From Peptoniphilus sp. GNH (GTDB lineage: Bacteria > Bacillota > Clostridia > Tissierellales > Peptoniphilaceae), in assembly GCA_021307325.1 (NCBI GenBank), contig CP089931.1:1450979-1514978 (forward strand): a stretch of 64,000 bases of DNA. The letters are read 5' to 3'. The position numbers and the translations under genes were made by a program. Under the pieces are notes generated by a model, which was given only the letters and a program-made list of their open reading frames with translations, made no database searches and was not told the DNA's origin. This document shows positions 17,129-24,863 of this stretch, piece after piece (the stretch's first letter is position 1; the number at the start of each line of letters is the position of its first letter).

Positions 17129-17756
17129 GGAAAAAATTGAAGAATTAGAAAAATATTATATAGACGAAAAATCAAAGGCCAAAGAGGGCTTTGAACTTGT
17201 AAAAAAGAAATCTGACATCATGCTTTCAGCCCCTCATGCCATCAGACAGTTTAGAAATGACAAAATTAAGGCTGCAGAATTTAGGACTGGACCCATGGTA
17301 AAAATTCTTGGAGAGGATTTGGGTCTTTCCTATATAACTAGAACTGGATACAGAAATGATGATCCGAATTTTGACGAGATAAACCCTTATAGGACAGCTA
17401 TAAAAGACTACTATAAGGAAAATCCCTTCAAGCTGCTTTTAGATTTTCATATAGCAAGTTCGGATAGGGATTTTGATATTGATTTGGGCACAGGAGATGG
17501 GGCCAACCTCTGTTCGAGATTAGATTTGGGAGATTTCGTTTTGAATTTTTTAAATAAAAGAGGAATTGATGCCAAATTAAATCATGTTTTTTCTGCAAGC
17601 AGTCATCATACGGTGTCGGGTGATATATCGTCTTTTCTAAAAGTGCCAGCCATACAAATGGAGTTCAATTGGGGACTTATAGAAGATAGCGAAAATTGTC
17701 TTAGAATAATTGAGATTTTAAAAGATATGATTTTAAACTTGGAGGAAATTTTGTGA
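17121..17756 (+). CDS. N-formylglutamate amidohydrolase-like hydrolase
   Basis: 211 residues. The pattern resembles the FGase/M14-like zinc hydrolases: 'LSAPHAIRQFRNDKIK' early, 'LLLDFHIASSDRDFDIDLG' in the middle and 'PAIQMEFN' late, placing His and Asp/Glu residues where that superfamily binds zinc. Such enzymes cut amide bonds next to acidic amino acids. The usual HG and DLHG forms appear as HA and DFH, so substrate and even activity are uncertain. It overlaps the previous gene by 8 bases and the RimK-type ligase by 4, which suggests that the ligase product or a related peptide is its substrate. Confidence 0.65.
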   Translation: MNKEKIEELEKYYIDEKSKAKEGFELVKKKSDIMLSAPHAIRQFRNDKIKAAEFRTGPMVKILGEDLGLSYITRTGYRNDDPNFDEINPYRTAIKDYYKENPFKLLLDFHIASSDRDFDIDLGTGDGANLCSRLDLGDFVLNFLNKRGIDAKLNHVFSASSHHTVSGDISSFLKVPAIQMEFNWGLIEDSENCLRIIEILKDMILNLEEIL

Positions 17757-18610
17757 AAGGGCTTGTAGTTTATAATTCTTTTCTGGGCAAGCAAAATAAA
17801 TTTTTTAGCTTGGTCCAAGACCTTAAAAAAGAGGGCCATGCCCTGGGAATAGATTTAGAACTAAGGGGCAATGGCGAAATTTTAAATACTTCATCTATCA
17901 AACTAGACTATGATTTTGTAATCTTTTGGGACAAGGACATAGCCTTGGCGAGAAATCTTGAGCTCCAAGGGTTACCCGTCTACAATTGTTCTGAAGCAAT
18001 AAGGATTTGCGATAGCAAAATTGAAACATTTTTAAAATTAAAGGATAAGCTTCCCATGCCAAAGACTGTGGTGGGTCCCTTTTCCTATTTTGACAGGTCT
18101 TTTGAGGATGCCTACCTTGATGAGGTCATAGACTATCTCGGCGAAAAAATTGTCATTAAAGAAGAAAAAGGCTCTTTTGGCATGCAAGTTTACTTGGCAC
18201 TTGGCAAAGAAGATTTGAAAGATACCCTGCAGGGCCTTGGCAATAAAAATTTTATAATGCAGGAATTTGTAGAGGAATCATCGGGTAGAGATCTGCGAAT
18301 CAATATAGTTGGAGATCGGGTTATAGGCGCCATGGAAAGGACTAATAAAAATGACTTCAGAGCCAATATATCTAGCGGAGGAAAGGGATGTTTTGTAGAG
18401 CCAAGTCAAGCTGAAAAGGACTTGGCCCTTGCAGCACAAAAAATTATGGGCCTTAGTTTTTCCGGAGTGGATATTCTCTATGGAAAAGATGGCCCTCTAT
18501 TTTGCGAAATAAATTCAAACGTGAACTATTTGTCCTTTAATCATATTTCTGGACTGTCAATGGGCAGGGAAATCTTGACCTATATAAGGAGGATAAATGA
18601 AAGAGATTAG
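17753..18610 (+). CDS. RimK-type ATP-grasp ligase
   Basis: 285 residues. ATP-grasp ligases of this type form amide bonds, typically joining an amino acid (often Glu) to a carboxylate through an acyl phosphate. The sequence shows the ATP-grasp order: 'VIKEEKGSFGMQVYL' with the glycine loop near 140-143, 'IMQEFVEESSGRDLRI' near 175-190 and the metal ligands in 'LFCEINSNVNY' near 245. The start is GTG at 17753, supported by ggagg 7 bases upstream and a 4-base overlap with the preceding gene. The substrate is not visible. Close pairing with a hydrolase and a peptidase points to a peptide or poly-amino-acid metabolite. Confidence 0.85.
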   Translation: MKGLVVYNSFLGKQNKFFSLVQDLKKEGHALGIDLELRGNGEILNTSSIKLDYDFVIFWDKDIALARNLELQGLPVYNCSEAIRICDSKIETFLKLKDKLPMPKTVVGPFSYFDRSFEDAYLDEVIDYLGEKIVIKEEKGSFGMQVYLALGKEDLKDTLQGLGNKNFIMQEFVEESSGRDLRINIVGDRVIGAMERTNKNDFRANISSGGKGCFVEPSQAEKDLALAAQKIMGLSFSGVDILYGKDGPLFCEINSNVNYLSFNHISGLSMGREILTYIRRINERD

Positions 18611-19550
18611 AATTACACAAATAGAAGGCTTTAAGATAGGCCACTATACCGACAAGATAAATGGAACTGGTCTAAGTGTAGTGCTAGCAGAAGAAGGAGC
18701 TATTTGCGGAGTAAATGTTAGAGGTGGTGGACCTGCCACTAGAGAAACAGATGCCCTTAAAAGTCAAAATATTGTTGAACTAGTTCATGGGATTTTTATA
18801 GCTGGCGGCTCAGCCTTTGGATTAAATGCGGCGGCTGGTATAATGCAATACTTAGAAGAAAAAAACATAGGATTTGATGTTGGCATTGGAAAAGTACCCA
18901 TAGTTTCTGGAGCATCTATATTCGACTTGGCATTTGGAAAAAATGTAAGACCCGGGGCAGAGGAAGGCTATAAGGCTTGTTTAAATGCGCAAAAAAATGA
19001 AGACTTAGAAGGCAATATCGGAGCTGGAACAGGAGCTAGCATAGGAAAGTTTTGGGGAGCGGAATGCTGTATGAAATCGGGACTTGGTTCTTATGCAGTG
19101 GAGGTAGGAAATTTAAAGCTGGGGGCCTTGACCGTTGTAAACGCCTTGGGCGATGTTTTTGATGGAGAACACATGATCGGAGGTCTTTTAAATAAAGAGA
19201 AAACTGCCCTGGGCTCGACCTTTGATGCCATGCTTGAAAGCCTCAATAGAGAGGACAATCTCTTCAAGGGAAACACTAGCATATCTATCATACTAACAAA
19301 TGCCGAGCTTACGAAAGTACAGGTAAATAGATTGGCAGAGCTTGGCCACAACGGATTTGCAAGAGCCATTTATCCAGTGCATACATCAGTAGACGGAGAC
19401 AGTGTCTTTGCCATGACTCAAAATAAGGTCAAGGTAAATTTTGATATCTTATCGAGCTTGGCAGTAGAAGTCATAAGAAAATCCATAGTAAATGCAGTAA
19501 AAAAAGCCAAGGCTAGCCAGGGATTAAAAGCTTACGAAGACTTCATTTAA
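18597..19550 (+). CDS. P1 family (DmpA/BapA-like) N-terminal-nucleophile peptidase
   Basis: 317 residues. P1 peptidases self-cleave and remove N-terminal residues or split beta-peptides. The diagnostic parts are the early 'TDKINGTGLSVVLAEEGA', 'ATRETDAL', the glycine-rich 'FIAGGSAFGLNAAAG' and 'GNIGAGTGASIGK', and the likely self-cleavage segment near residues 225-228 (GNTSISIILTNA), where a Thr/Ser would become the nucleophile. It has a strong Shine-Dalgarno (aaggagg) and overlaps the ligase gene by 14 bases. It is the last gene of the prfB-led run. Confidence 0.9.
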   Translation: MKEIRITQIEGFKIGHYTDKINGTGLSVVLAEEGAICGVNVRGGGPATRETDALKSQNIVELVHGIFIAGGSAFGLNAAAGIMQYLEEKNIGFDVGIGKVPIVSGASIFDLAFGKNVRPGAEEGYKACLNAQKNEDLEGNIGAGTGASIGKFWGAECCMKSGLGSYAVEVGNLKLGALTVVNALGDVFDGEHMIGGLLNKEKTALGSTFDAMLESLNREDNLFKGNTSISIILTNAELTKVQVNRLAELGHNGFARAIYPVHTSVDGDSVFAMTQNKVKVNFDILSSLAVEVIRKSIVNAVKKAKASQGLKAYEDFI

Positions 19551-19568
19551 AGGGGCTTTACACGTCTG

Positions 19569-19577
19569 TGATATAAT
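19569..19577 (+). promoter_or_regulatory. Extended -10 promoter of the thioesterase-pncB pair
   Basis: TGATATAAT lies 16 bases before ATG 19594, with aaaggtgat as ribosome binding site between them. Confidence 0.5.
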
Positions 19578-19593
19578 AATAAAAGGTGATCGG

Positions 19594-20310
19594 ATGGACT
19601 ACAAAAAAACATATGAGATATTCAAATTCATGTGTGATGAAAATTTAAATATGAGAGTAGAAAACATTTTAAACATCTTTACAGAAACGGCTATGCTCGA
19701 GGATAGGGAATTTATATTTCAACATGATAATTTGATGTGGGTCTTGTACGGATGGGATCTTGAAATTTTCGATTATCCACTTTGTGGAGATAGAGTTGAA
19801 GTGAGTACACAATACTTGGGAGCTGAAAAATTTTTTGCTTATAGAAATTTTTATTTAAATGGCAAATCGGGCAAATTGGCAAGGGCCAAGAGCCTTTGGC
19901 TAGTAATAGATAAGGACAAGGGCGAACTTTTAAGGATTCCAAAGAAAAGTTGCGATAATGACCTCGCTAAATGCAAAGGCGACTTATTCGACAGAAAAAA
20001 GAAAATAGCGGGTGGAACTTATGCCTCCAAATCTTCTTTTAGAGTTTTAAAAAGAGATTTGGACTTCAACCAACACATGAATAACGCCAACACTCTTTCC
20101 TATATAATGGATGCCTTAGATTTCAAGGCAAAAAGAATTGAAATAGTCTACAAAAAACAAATCTTTCTTTATGAAAAGTTTTCTCTTGCCATTTCAGAAA
20201 ATGACAAGTGGGCTGATTTTAAAATTTTGGGATCAAGCCCGGATGATATAAGAAGCTTTGGAAGGATTTATAAATGGGAGGAAAAAGATGATATTTCACA
20301 ACAAAAATAA
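19594..20310 (+). CDS. Acyl-ACP thioesterase
   Basis: 238 residues, the usual size of the bacterial double-hotdog thioesterases (FatA/FatB-like) that release fatty acids from acyl carrier protein. 'RDLDFNQHMNNANTLSYIMD' in the second half is the hallmark DxNxHxNN catalytic loop. The N-terminal half carries 'ENILNIFTETAMLED' and 'YGWDLEIFDYPLCGDRVEV'. It overlaps pncB by 23 bases. It could supply free fatty acids for lipid recycling through the DegV/FakB protein elsewhere in the window; that link is speculative. Confidence 0.88.
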   Translation: MDYKKTYEIFKFMCDENLNMRVENILNIFTETAMLEDREFIFQHDNLMWVLYGWDLEIFDYPLCGDRVEVSTQYLGAEKFFAYRNFYLNGKSGKLARAKSLWLVIDKDKGELLRIPKKSCDNDLAKCKGDLFDRKKKIAGGTYASKSSFRVLKRDLDFNQHMNNANTLSYIMDALDFKAKRIEIVYKKQIFLYEKFSLAISENDKWADFKILGSSPDDIRSFGRIYKWEEKDDISQQK

Positions 20311-21745
20311 CCTTTCTCTATTAGCAGATTTTTATGAATTTACTATGGGCAATGGATATTTTGAAGCGGGCAAAAAAGACGAGATTACATATTTTGACAT
20401 GTTCTTTAGATCTGCTCCTGATGAGGCAACCTATGCAATAATAGCGGGGCTAGAACAGGTCATAGAATATTTTGAAAACTTAAAATTTGATGAAGAAGAT
20501 ATAGAATTTTTGAGGAGCAAAAAAATATTTTCGGAAGGCTTCTTGGACTATCTCAAAAATTTTAAATTTGAATGTGATGTCTGGGCTATGAAAGAAGGCA
20601 CAGTTGCATTTCCGGGAGAGCCTCTTATGGTCGTAAGAGGGCCTGCAATTCAAGCACAAATGCTAGAAACTATGATTTTATTAACTATAAATCATCAGTC
20701 TCTTATAGCGACAAAGGCAAACAGAATAGTGACTGCCGCAAAGGGAAGGGCGGTATCTGAATTTGGATCTAGAAGGGCCCAAGGCTATTCAGGAGCAAAT
20801 GAAGGAGCAAGGGCAGCTTATATAGGAGGCTGCATAGGAACAGCCAACACCTTAGCTGAAAAGACTTATGGAGTGCCAGCTCTTGGCACTATGGCCCATT
20901 CATGGGTACAGATGTTCCCATCAGAAATTGATGCCTTTAGAGCCTATGCGAGAACTTATCCTCACGCCTCAACCTTTTTAGTTGACACCTATGATGTTTT
21001 AAAAGAGGGAATCCCAAATGCCATCAAAGTATTTAATGAAGAAGTTTTGCCAAGAGGATATAGACCTATTGCCATAAGAATAGACTCAGGAGACATAGCC
21101 TATCTTTCCAAAAAGGCAAGACAAATGCTAGATGAAGCAGGCTTTGAAGATGTGAAAATCATGGCTTCAAATTCTCTTGATGAATTTACAATTGAAAATC
21201 TTTTTATGCAAGGAGCAAAAATTGACCTCTTCGGAGTCGGAGAAAGACTTATAACATCAAAATCATCTCCAGTTTTTGGAGGAGTTTATAAACTTACGGC
21301 AGTCGAAGAAGAAGGCAAGATAATATCCAAGATAAAAATTTCGGAAAATGTGTCTAAAATCACCAATCCAGGTTTCAAAAAAGTATATAGATTCTATGAC
21401 AAAAAAAGCAAGAAGGCCTTGGCAGACCTTGTGACCTTGTATGATGAAGAGTTGAGCGACGACTCAATCGAAATTTTCCATCCAGTCTACACTTGGAAGA
21501 GAAAAATTATAGAAAACTTTGAAAAAGAAGAACTTCTTGTGAGAATTTATGACAAGGGGAAATTGGTCTACAAAATTCCAAGTCTAGAAGAAATTAGAAA
21601 GAGGGCAAAAGATCAACTAGAAAGCCTTTGGGAAGAAATGAAGAGACTTGAAAATCCACAAGAATACATCGTAGACCTTTCAGAAAATCTTTGGAAATTG
21701 AAAAATGACTTGCTGGCAAAACATGGTAAGTCTTATAAGGGTTAA
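20288..21745 (+). CDS. pncB: Nicotinate phosphoribosyltransferase
   Basis: 485 residues. It makes nicotinate mononucleotide in NAD salvage. Family motifs include 'LLADFYEFTMGNGYF' at the N-terminus, 'SEFGSRRAQGYSGANEGARAA', 'GTMAHSWVQMF' and 'IRIDSGDIAYLSKKAR'. I place the start at ATG 20288 because GGGAGG lies 6 bases upstream and the canonical N-terminus begins there; an in-frame ATG at 20258 would add ten unrelated residues. Its start lies inside the thioesterase gene, so the two are translationally coupled. Confidence 0.95.
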   Translation: MIFHNKNNLSLLADFYEFTMGNGYFEAGKKDEITYFDMFFRSAPDEATYAIIAGLEQVIEYFENLKFDEEDIEFLRSKKIFSEGFLDYLKNFKFECDVWAMKEGTVAFPGEPLMVVRGPAIQAQMLETMILLTINHQSLIATKANRIVTAAKGRAVSEFGSRRAQGYSGANEGARAAYIGGCIGTANTLAEKTYGVPALGTMAHSWVQMFPSEIDAFRAYARTYPHASTFLVDTYDVLKEGIPNAIKVFNEEVLPRGYRPIAIRIDSGDIAYLSKKARQMLDEAGFEDVKIMASNSLDEFTIENLFMQGAKIDLFGVGERLITSKSSPVFGGVYKLTAVEEEGKIISKIKISENVSKITNPGFKKVYRFYDKKSKKALADLVTLYDEELSDDSIEIFHPVYTWKRKIIENFEKEELLVRIYDKGKLVYKIPSLEEIRKRAKDQLESLWEEMKRLENPQEYIVDLSENLWKLKNDLLAKHGKSYKG

Positions 21746-21760
21746 ATTTTAATACATTAT

Positions 21761-21797
21761 AAAAATAGAGGGACTTCAAATAGCCCCTCTATTTTTG
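21761..21797. terminator. Bidirectional terminator after pncB
   Basis: The stem aaaaatagaggg/cccctctattttt is symmetric, with an A-run on one side and a T-run on the other. It serves pncB and the convergent TIM-barrel gene. The rest of the gap to 21960 is A/T-rich, with one small palindrome (aagtca-tct-tgactt, 21804-21818) of unknown meaning. Confidence 0.85.
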
Positions 21798-21960
21798 TGT
21801 GATAAGTCATCTTGACTTGTAAATCTTATTTTTAGTAAGCAACTTTAAATAAAAAAGTCCTTTTAATGTTATTTGTATTATTTAGTAAAAAGATAGTTTT
21901 AATGAAAGTCATTTCATTTTTTATATGCTTTTATATTTTATTTATCTGCCTATAAAATAG

Positions 21961-22659
21961 TTACATATCTTCTTTTGATTTTCTATATTCATCCATGACA
22001 TCAGAAAAAATTTCTGAACTCGATTTGGGAGTATAGGTTATGGCATTTGCTCCAGCTTGTATAGTTTCTAAGATATGCTCATCTGTGTGACCACCAGTTG
22101 CTATTATTGGGAATTCATCTCCCAAGATTTTTCGACATTCTCTTACTAGTTCTGGGGTCTTTTTGCCGCCTGCAACATTTAGTATGCGAGCACCAGCCTT
22201 GACTTTTCCTATGATGTCATCTTTTTTGGAGATGACTGTTGCTATTACAGGTACATCTAAGATTTCTTTTAGATCTGTTATAGTTTCGTTTATCATGGGC
22301 GCATTTACAACGACCCCATGGGCGCCGAGTAGTTCCGCTTGCATGGCTATATTTAGAGTTCTGGCACCTGTTGTCGTACCGCCGCCTACTCCTGGAAAGA
22401 CTGGTACGCTTGCCACATCTAGAATGGATTTTATTATTGAAAGCTGGGGCGTGAAGGGATAGACGCACATGATGGCATGGGCATTGCTGTTGCAAATTAT
22501 GGAGACGTCATTTGTAAATAAAAATGATTTGATTCTCTTATCCATTATTTGAATACCACTCGCCTTGTATATGACTTCTGGTATCTTTACCAATCTTTTT
22601 TTGAGCTCTGTATCTATTCGGGGAACAAATTTATTTTTTTCTGCTTTTACATCTTTCAT
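21961..22659 (-). CDS. TIM-barrel protein of unknown function
   Basis: 232 residues. Repeating strand-loop patterns ('SIICNSNAHAIMCVYP', 'VPVFPGVGGGTTTG', 'GAHGVVVNAPM', 'VPVIATVIS', 'ARILNVAGGKKT', 'FPIIATGGHTDEHI', 'GANAITYTP') are typical of a beta/alpha barrel with a C-terminal phosphate-binding site, as in ThiG, IMPDH or indole-3-glycerol phosphate synthase. I cannot assign the reaction. The start ATG 22659 has ggaggt 6 bases upstream. It is divergent from cggR, so both promoters share the 22660-22824 gap. Confidence 0.7.
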   Translation of the reverse strand: MKDVKAEKNKFVPRIDTELKKRLVKIPEVIYKASGIQIMDKRIKSFLFTNDVSIICNSNAHAIMCVYPFTPQLSIIKSILDVASVPVFPGVGGGTTTGARTLNIAMQAELLGAHGVVVNAPMINETITDLKEILDVPVIATVISKKDDIIGKVKAGARILNVAGGKKTPELVRECRKILGDEFPIIATGGHTDEHILETIQAGANAITYTPKSSSEIFSDVMDEYRKSKEDM

Positions 22660-22745
22660 CTCGTGACCTCCAAGAAATTTTTATATTTATATTGGCGAAA
22701 AACTTCTTTCTCTAAAAATTCTACCATATAAAAACAAGCTTTGTA

Positions 22746-22773
22746 TTGAAGAAAATTCAGTATATGGTATATT
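22746..22773 (+). promoter_or_regulatory. Promoter of the cggR-glycolysis operon
   Basis: TTGAAG (22746-22751), 16-base spacer, TATATT (22768-22773). The operator-like direct repeats begin 7 bases downstream. Confidence 0.55.
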
Positions 22774-22779
22774 ATTTGT

Positions 22780-22806
22780 GGGAACGAAATTAAACAAAGG
22801 GAACGA
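22780..22806 (+). promoter_or_regulatory. Probable CggR operator
   Basis: GGGAACGA occurs twice (22780-22787 and 22799-22806), 19 bases apart. CggR of B. subtilis binds two direct CGGGAC-type repeats of similar spacing downstream of its promoter. The position, over the predicted transcription start, fits repression of the operon. Confidence 0.7.
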
Positions 22807-22824
22807 TTATGTACCGGAGGTTAT

Positions 22825-23844
22825 ATGGAAGACTTGTTTGACTTTATACCAGAGGCGAGAGAAATTTTCACAAGACGTTTTGAGATTTTGGAGTTTATAA
22901 TCCAGCAGGACTTAGCTGGCAGAAGGAGAATTTCTTCAAGACTTGGCCTTAGCGAGAGGGTCGTCAGAGATGAAATTGAATTTTTGAGATTTAACGACTT
23001 GGTCTTGGTTGAGGCGGCAGGTGTGAAGCCGACTAAAAAAGCTCTTATGACATATAAGGAGCTAAGACCCGTCTATGAAGAGGCGGCAAGTTTAAAACTC
23101 ATATCTTCTAAGCTGTGTGATTTGTTAAAAATCGATAGGGCTATTGTCGTAAGGGGCAATGTGGAAGAGGATGAGGACATATTTATAAATTTAGGAGATG
23201 CGTGTGTAGATTTCGTAAAGGATCTCGTAAAAAAAGGCGATATCATTGGCGTGACTGGAGGCAGAAGCCTTAGAGAGGTTGCCAATAGGGCCAAGGATCT
23301 CAAGGTGGACGATCTTATGGTGGTGCCAGCTAGAGGATCTCTTGGCAAGATACCCATGTATCAGGCAAATACAGTTGCAGCTATTATGGCTGAAGGATTT
23401 AGGGCTTCTTATAATATCTTGGCTGTGCCTGATATGGTTGATGAAAAAACGCTAAATATGCTCCTAAAGAATGAGGAGGTTAAAGAGGTGTATGACCTCG
23501 TAAGAAATATAGACATCTTGATTTTCGGTCTGGGAAGGGCTGATGTCATGGGTCAAAAAAGAGGTCTAGATCAAAAAACGAGAAATGAGATTTTAAAAAG
23601 AGGGGCTGTCGGAGAGGCCTTTGGTCATTATTTTGATCTTGACGGTCAAGAAATATATTCTCAAGAGAGTTTTGGAATAAGCAAGGAAGAATTTTTAAAG
23701 ATTAAAAAGGTAGTTGCTGTTGCTGGTGGAGCTAAAAAGGCACAAGCGCTTGTGAGCATAGCTAAGATGAGGCCGTCTATGAGTCTTGTGACCGATGAGG
23801 GACTTGCCAGAGAAGTTTTAAGAGAATTTGGAGGAGAAAAATGA
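22825..23844 (+). CDS. cggR: Central glycolytic genes regulator CggR (SorC/DeoR family)
   Basis: 339 residues. An N-terminal winged-helix part ('RISSRLGLSERVVRDEIEFLR', about 35-60) is followed by a SorC-type sugar-phosphate-binding domain with 'IIGVTGGRSLREVA', 'VPARGSLGK' and 'VVAVAGGAKKAQAL'. In Bacillus, CggR represses the gap operon and is released by fructose-1,6-bisphosphate. ggagg precedes ATG 22825. Its stop overlaps the gap start by 4 bases, so the repressor is co-expressed with its targets. Confidence 0.95.
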   Translation: MEDLFDFIPEAREIFTRRFEILEFIIQQDLAGRRRISSRLGLSERVVRDEIEFLRFNDLVLVEAAGVKPTKKALMTYKELRPVYEEAASLKLISSKLCDLLKIDRAIVVRGNVEEDEDIFINLGDACVDFVKDLVKKGDIIGVTGGRSLREVANRAKDLKVDDLMVVPARGSLGKIPMYQANTVAAIMAEGFRASYNILAVPDMVDEKTLNMLLKNEEVKEVYDLVRNIDILIFGLGRADVMGQKRGLDQKTRNEILKRGAVGEAFGHYFDLDGQEIYSQESFGISKEEFLKIKKVVAVAGGAKKAQALVSIAKMRPSMSLVTDEGLAREVLREFGGEK

Positions 23845-24860
23845 TTAAAGTAGGTTTGATGGGCTTTGGTAGGATTGGAAGAGATTTCGTGAGGTCTTAT
23901 TTTTTGAGAAAGAGAAAGGAAGATCTCGGATTTAAACTGGTAAATATCAACGCCTCGACAGCACCAGAAGTCATGGCTAAGCTCTTGAAAAGAGATAGCA
24001 TATATAGACTTTTTGATGGTGAAATTTCTTACGGACAAGACTATTTGGAAGTAGACGGAGAAAAAGTCTATATAACAGCCGAAAGAGATCCTAAAAAAGC
24101 ACCTTGGAAGGATTTGGGTTTAGATATAATCGTAGATTCTACTGGCGCTTTTAAGGAGAGAGAAAAAGCAAATTGGCATTTGCAATCAGGTGCTAAAAAA
24201 GTCATACTTACAAGCCCTGGCAAGGACGAAGACATAACAATTGTCATGGGAGTAAATGACTGCTTGTATGACAAGGACAAGCACAATATAATTTCTAATG
24301 CTTCATGTACTACAAATTGTTTGGCTCCTATAGCCAAAGTTATCCTTGATAAATTTGGCATTGAGAAGGCCTTTATGACAACTATCCATGCATATACAGG
24401 AGATCAAAATATTTTAGATAATCGCCATAAAAAAGGCGATATGAGAAGGGCAAGAGCTGGAGCTGAAAACATCGTGCCTACTTCAACTGGCGCAGCTAAG
24501 GCTGTCGGTTTGGTAATACCAGAACTAAAGGGCAAATTTCATGGCATCTCTATGAGAGTGCCTATACCCGTTGGCTCTTTGGTAGATGCGACCTTTATTT
24601 TGCCAAAAGAAGTGACTAAAGACGAGGTCAACCAAGCTGTAAAAGAAGCGGCAGAGGGTCCTATGAAGGGAATTCTTGAATATTCAGAGGAGGAATTAGT
24701 TTCATCGGATATAATAGGCAATCCTCACGCCTCTATATTTGATTCTCTACTGACAACTGTGGACAAAAATGTTATCAAGTTGGTGTCATGGTATGACAAT
24801 GAATGGGGATATACTCAAAGAGTTGTGGACTTGACATCAAAAATCGCTAAGGAGATTTGA
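23841..24860 (+). CDS. gap: Glyceraldehyde-3-phosphate dehydrogenase
   Basis: 339 residues. It oxidises glyceraldehyde-3-P to 1,3-bisphosphoglycerate. The Rossmann motif GFGRIGR (8-14), catalytic Cys156 in NASCTTNCLAP, 'TTIHAYTGDQ' and 'SWYDNEWGY' are intact. The NAD-selecting Asp that normally follows 'IN' at the end of the second strand is replaced by Ala38 ('VNINAST'), as in NADP-tolerant GapB-like enzymes, so the cofactor preference may be relaxed. Genomic position, directly after cggR and before pgk, points to the glycolytic direction. Confidence 0.97.
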   Translation: MIKVGLMGFGRIGRDFVRSYFLRKRKEDLGFKLVNINASTAPEVMAKLLKRDSIYRLFDGEISYGQDYLEVDGEKVYITAERDPKKAPWKDLGLDIIVDSTGAFKEREKANWHLQSGAKKVILTSPGKDEDITIVMGVNDCLYDKDKHNIISNASCTTNCLAPIAKVILDKFGIEKAFMTTIHAYTGDQNILDNRHKKGDMRRARAGAENIVPTSTGAAKAVGLVIPELKGKFHGISMRVPIPVGSLVDATFILPKEVTKDEVNQAVKEAAEGPMKGILEYSEEELVSSDIIGNPHASIFDSLLTTVDKNVIKLVSWYDNEWGYTQRVVDLTSKIAKEI

Positions 24861-24863
24861 TAT

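Noticed and set aside
20258-20287. Upstream ATG for pncB
   Set aside because: Adds ten residues not typical of the family; the ATG at 20288 has GGGAGG at good spacing.
21804-21818. Palindrome aagtca-tct-tgactt as an operator
   Set aside because: Lies between convergent 3' ends with no promoter nearby.
22660-22745. Promoter for the minus-strand TIM-barrel gene
   Set aside because: Several A/T-rich hexamers but no combination with acceptable spacing.
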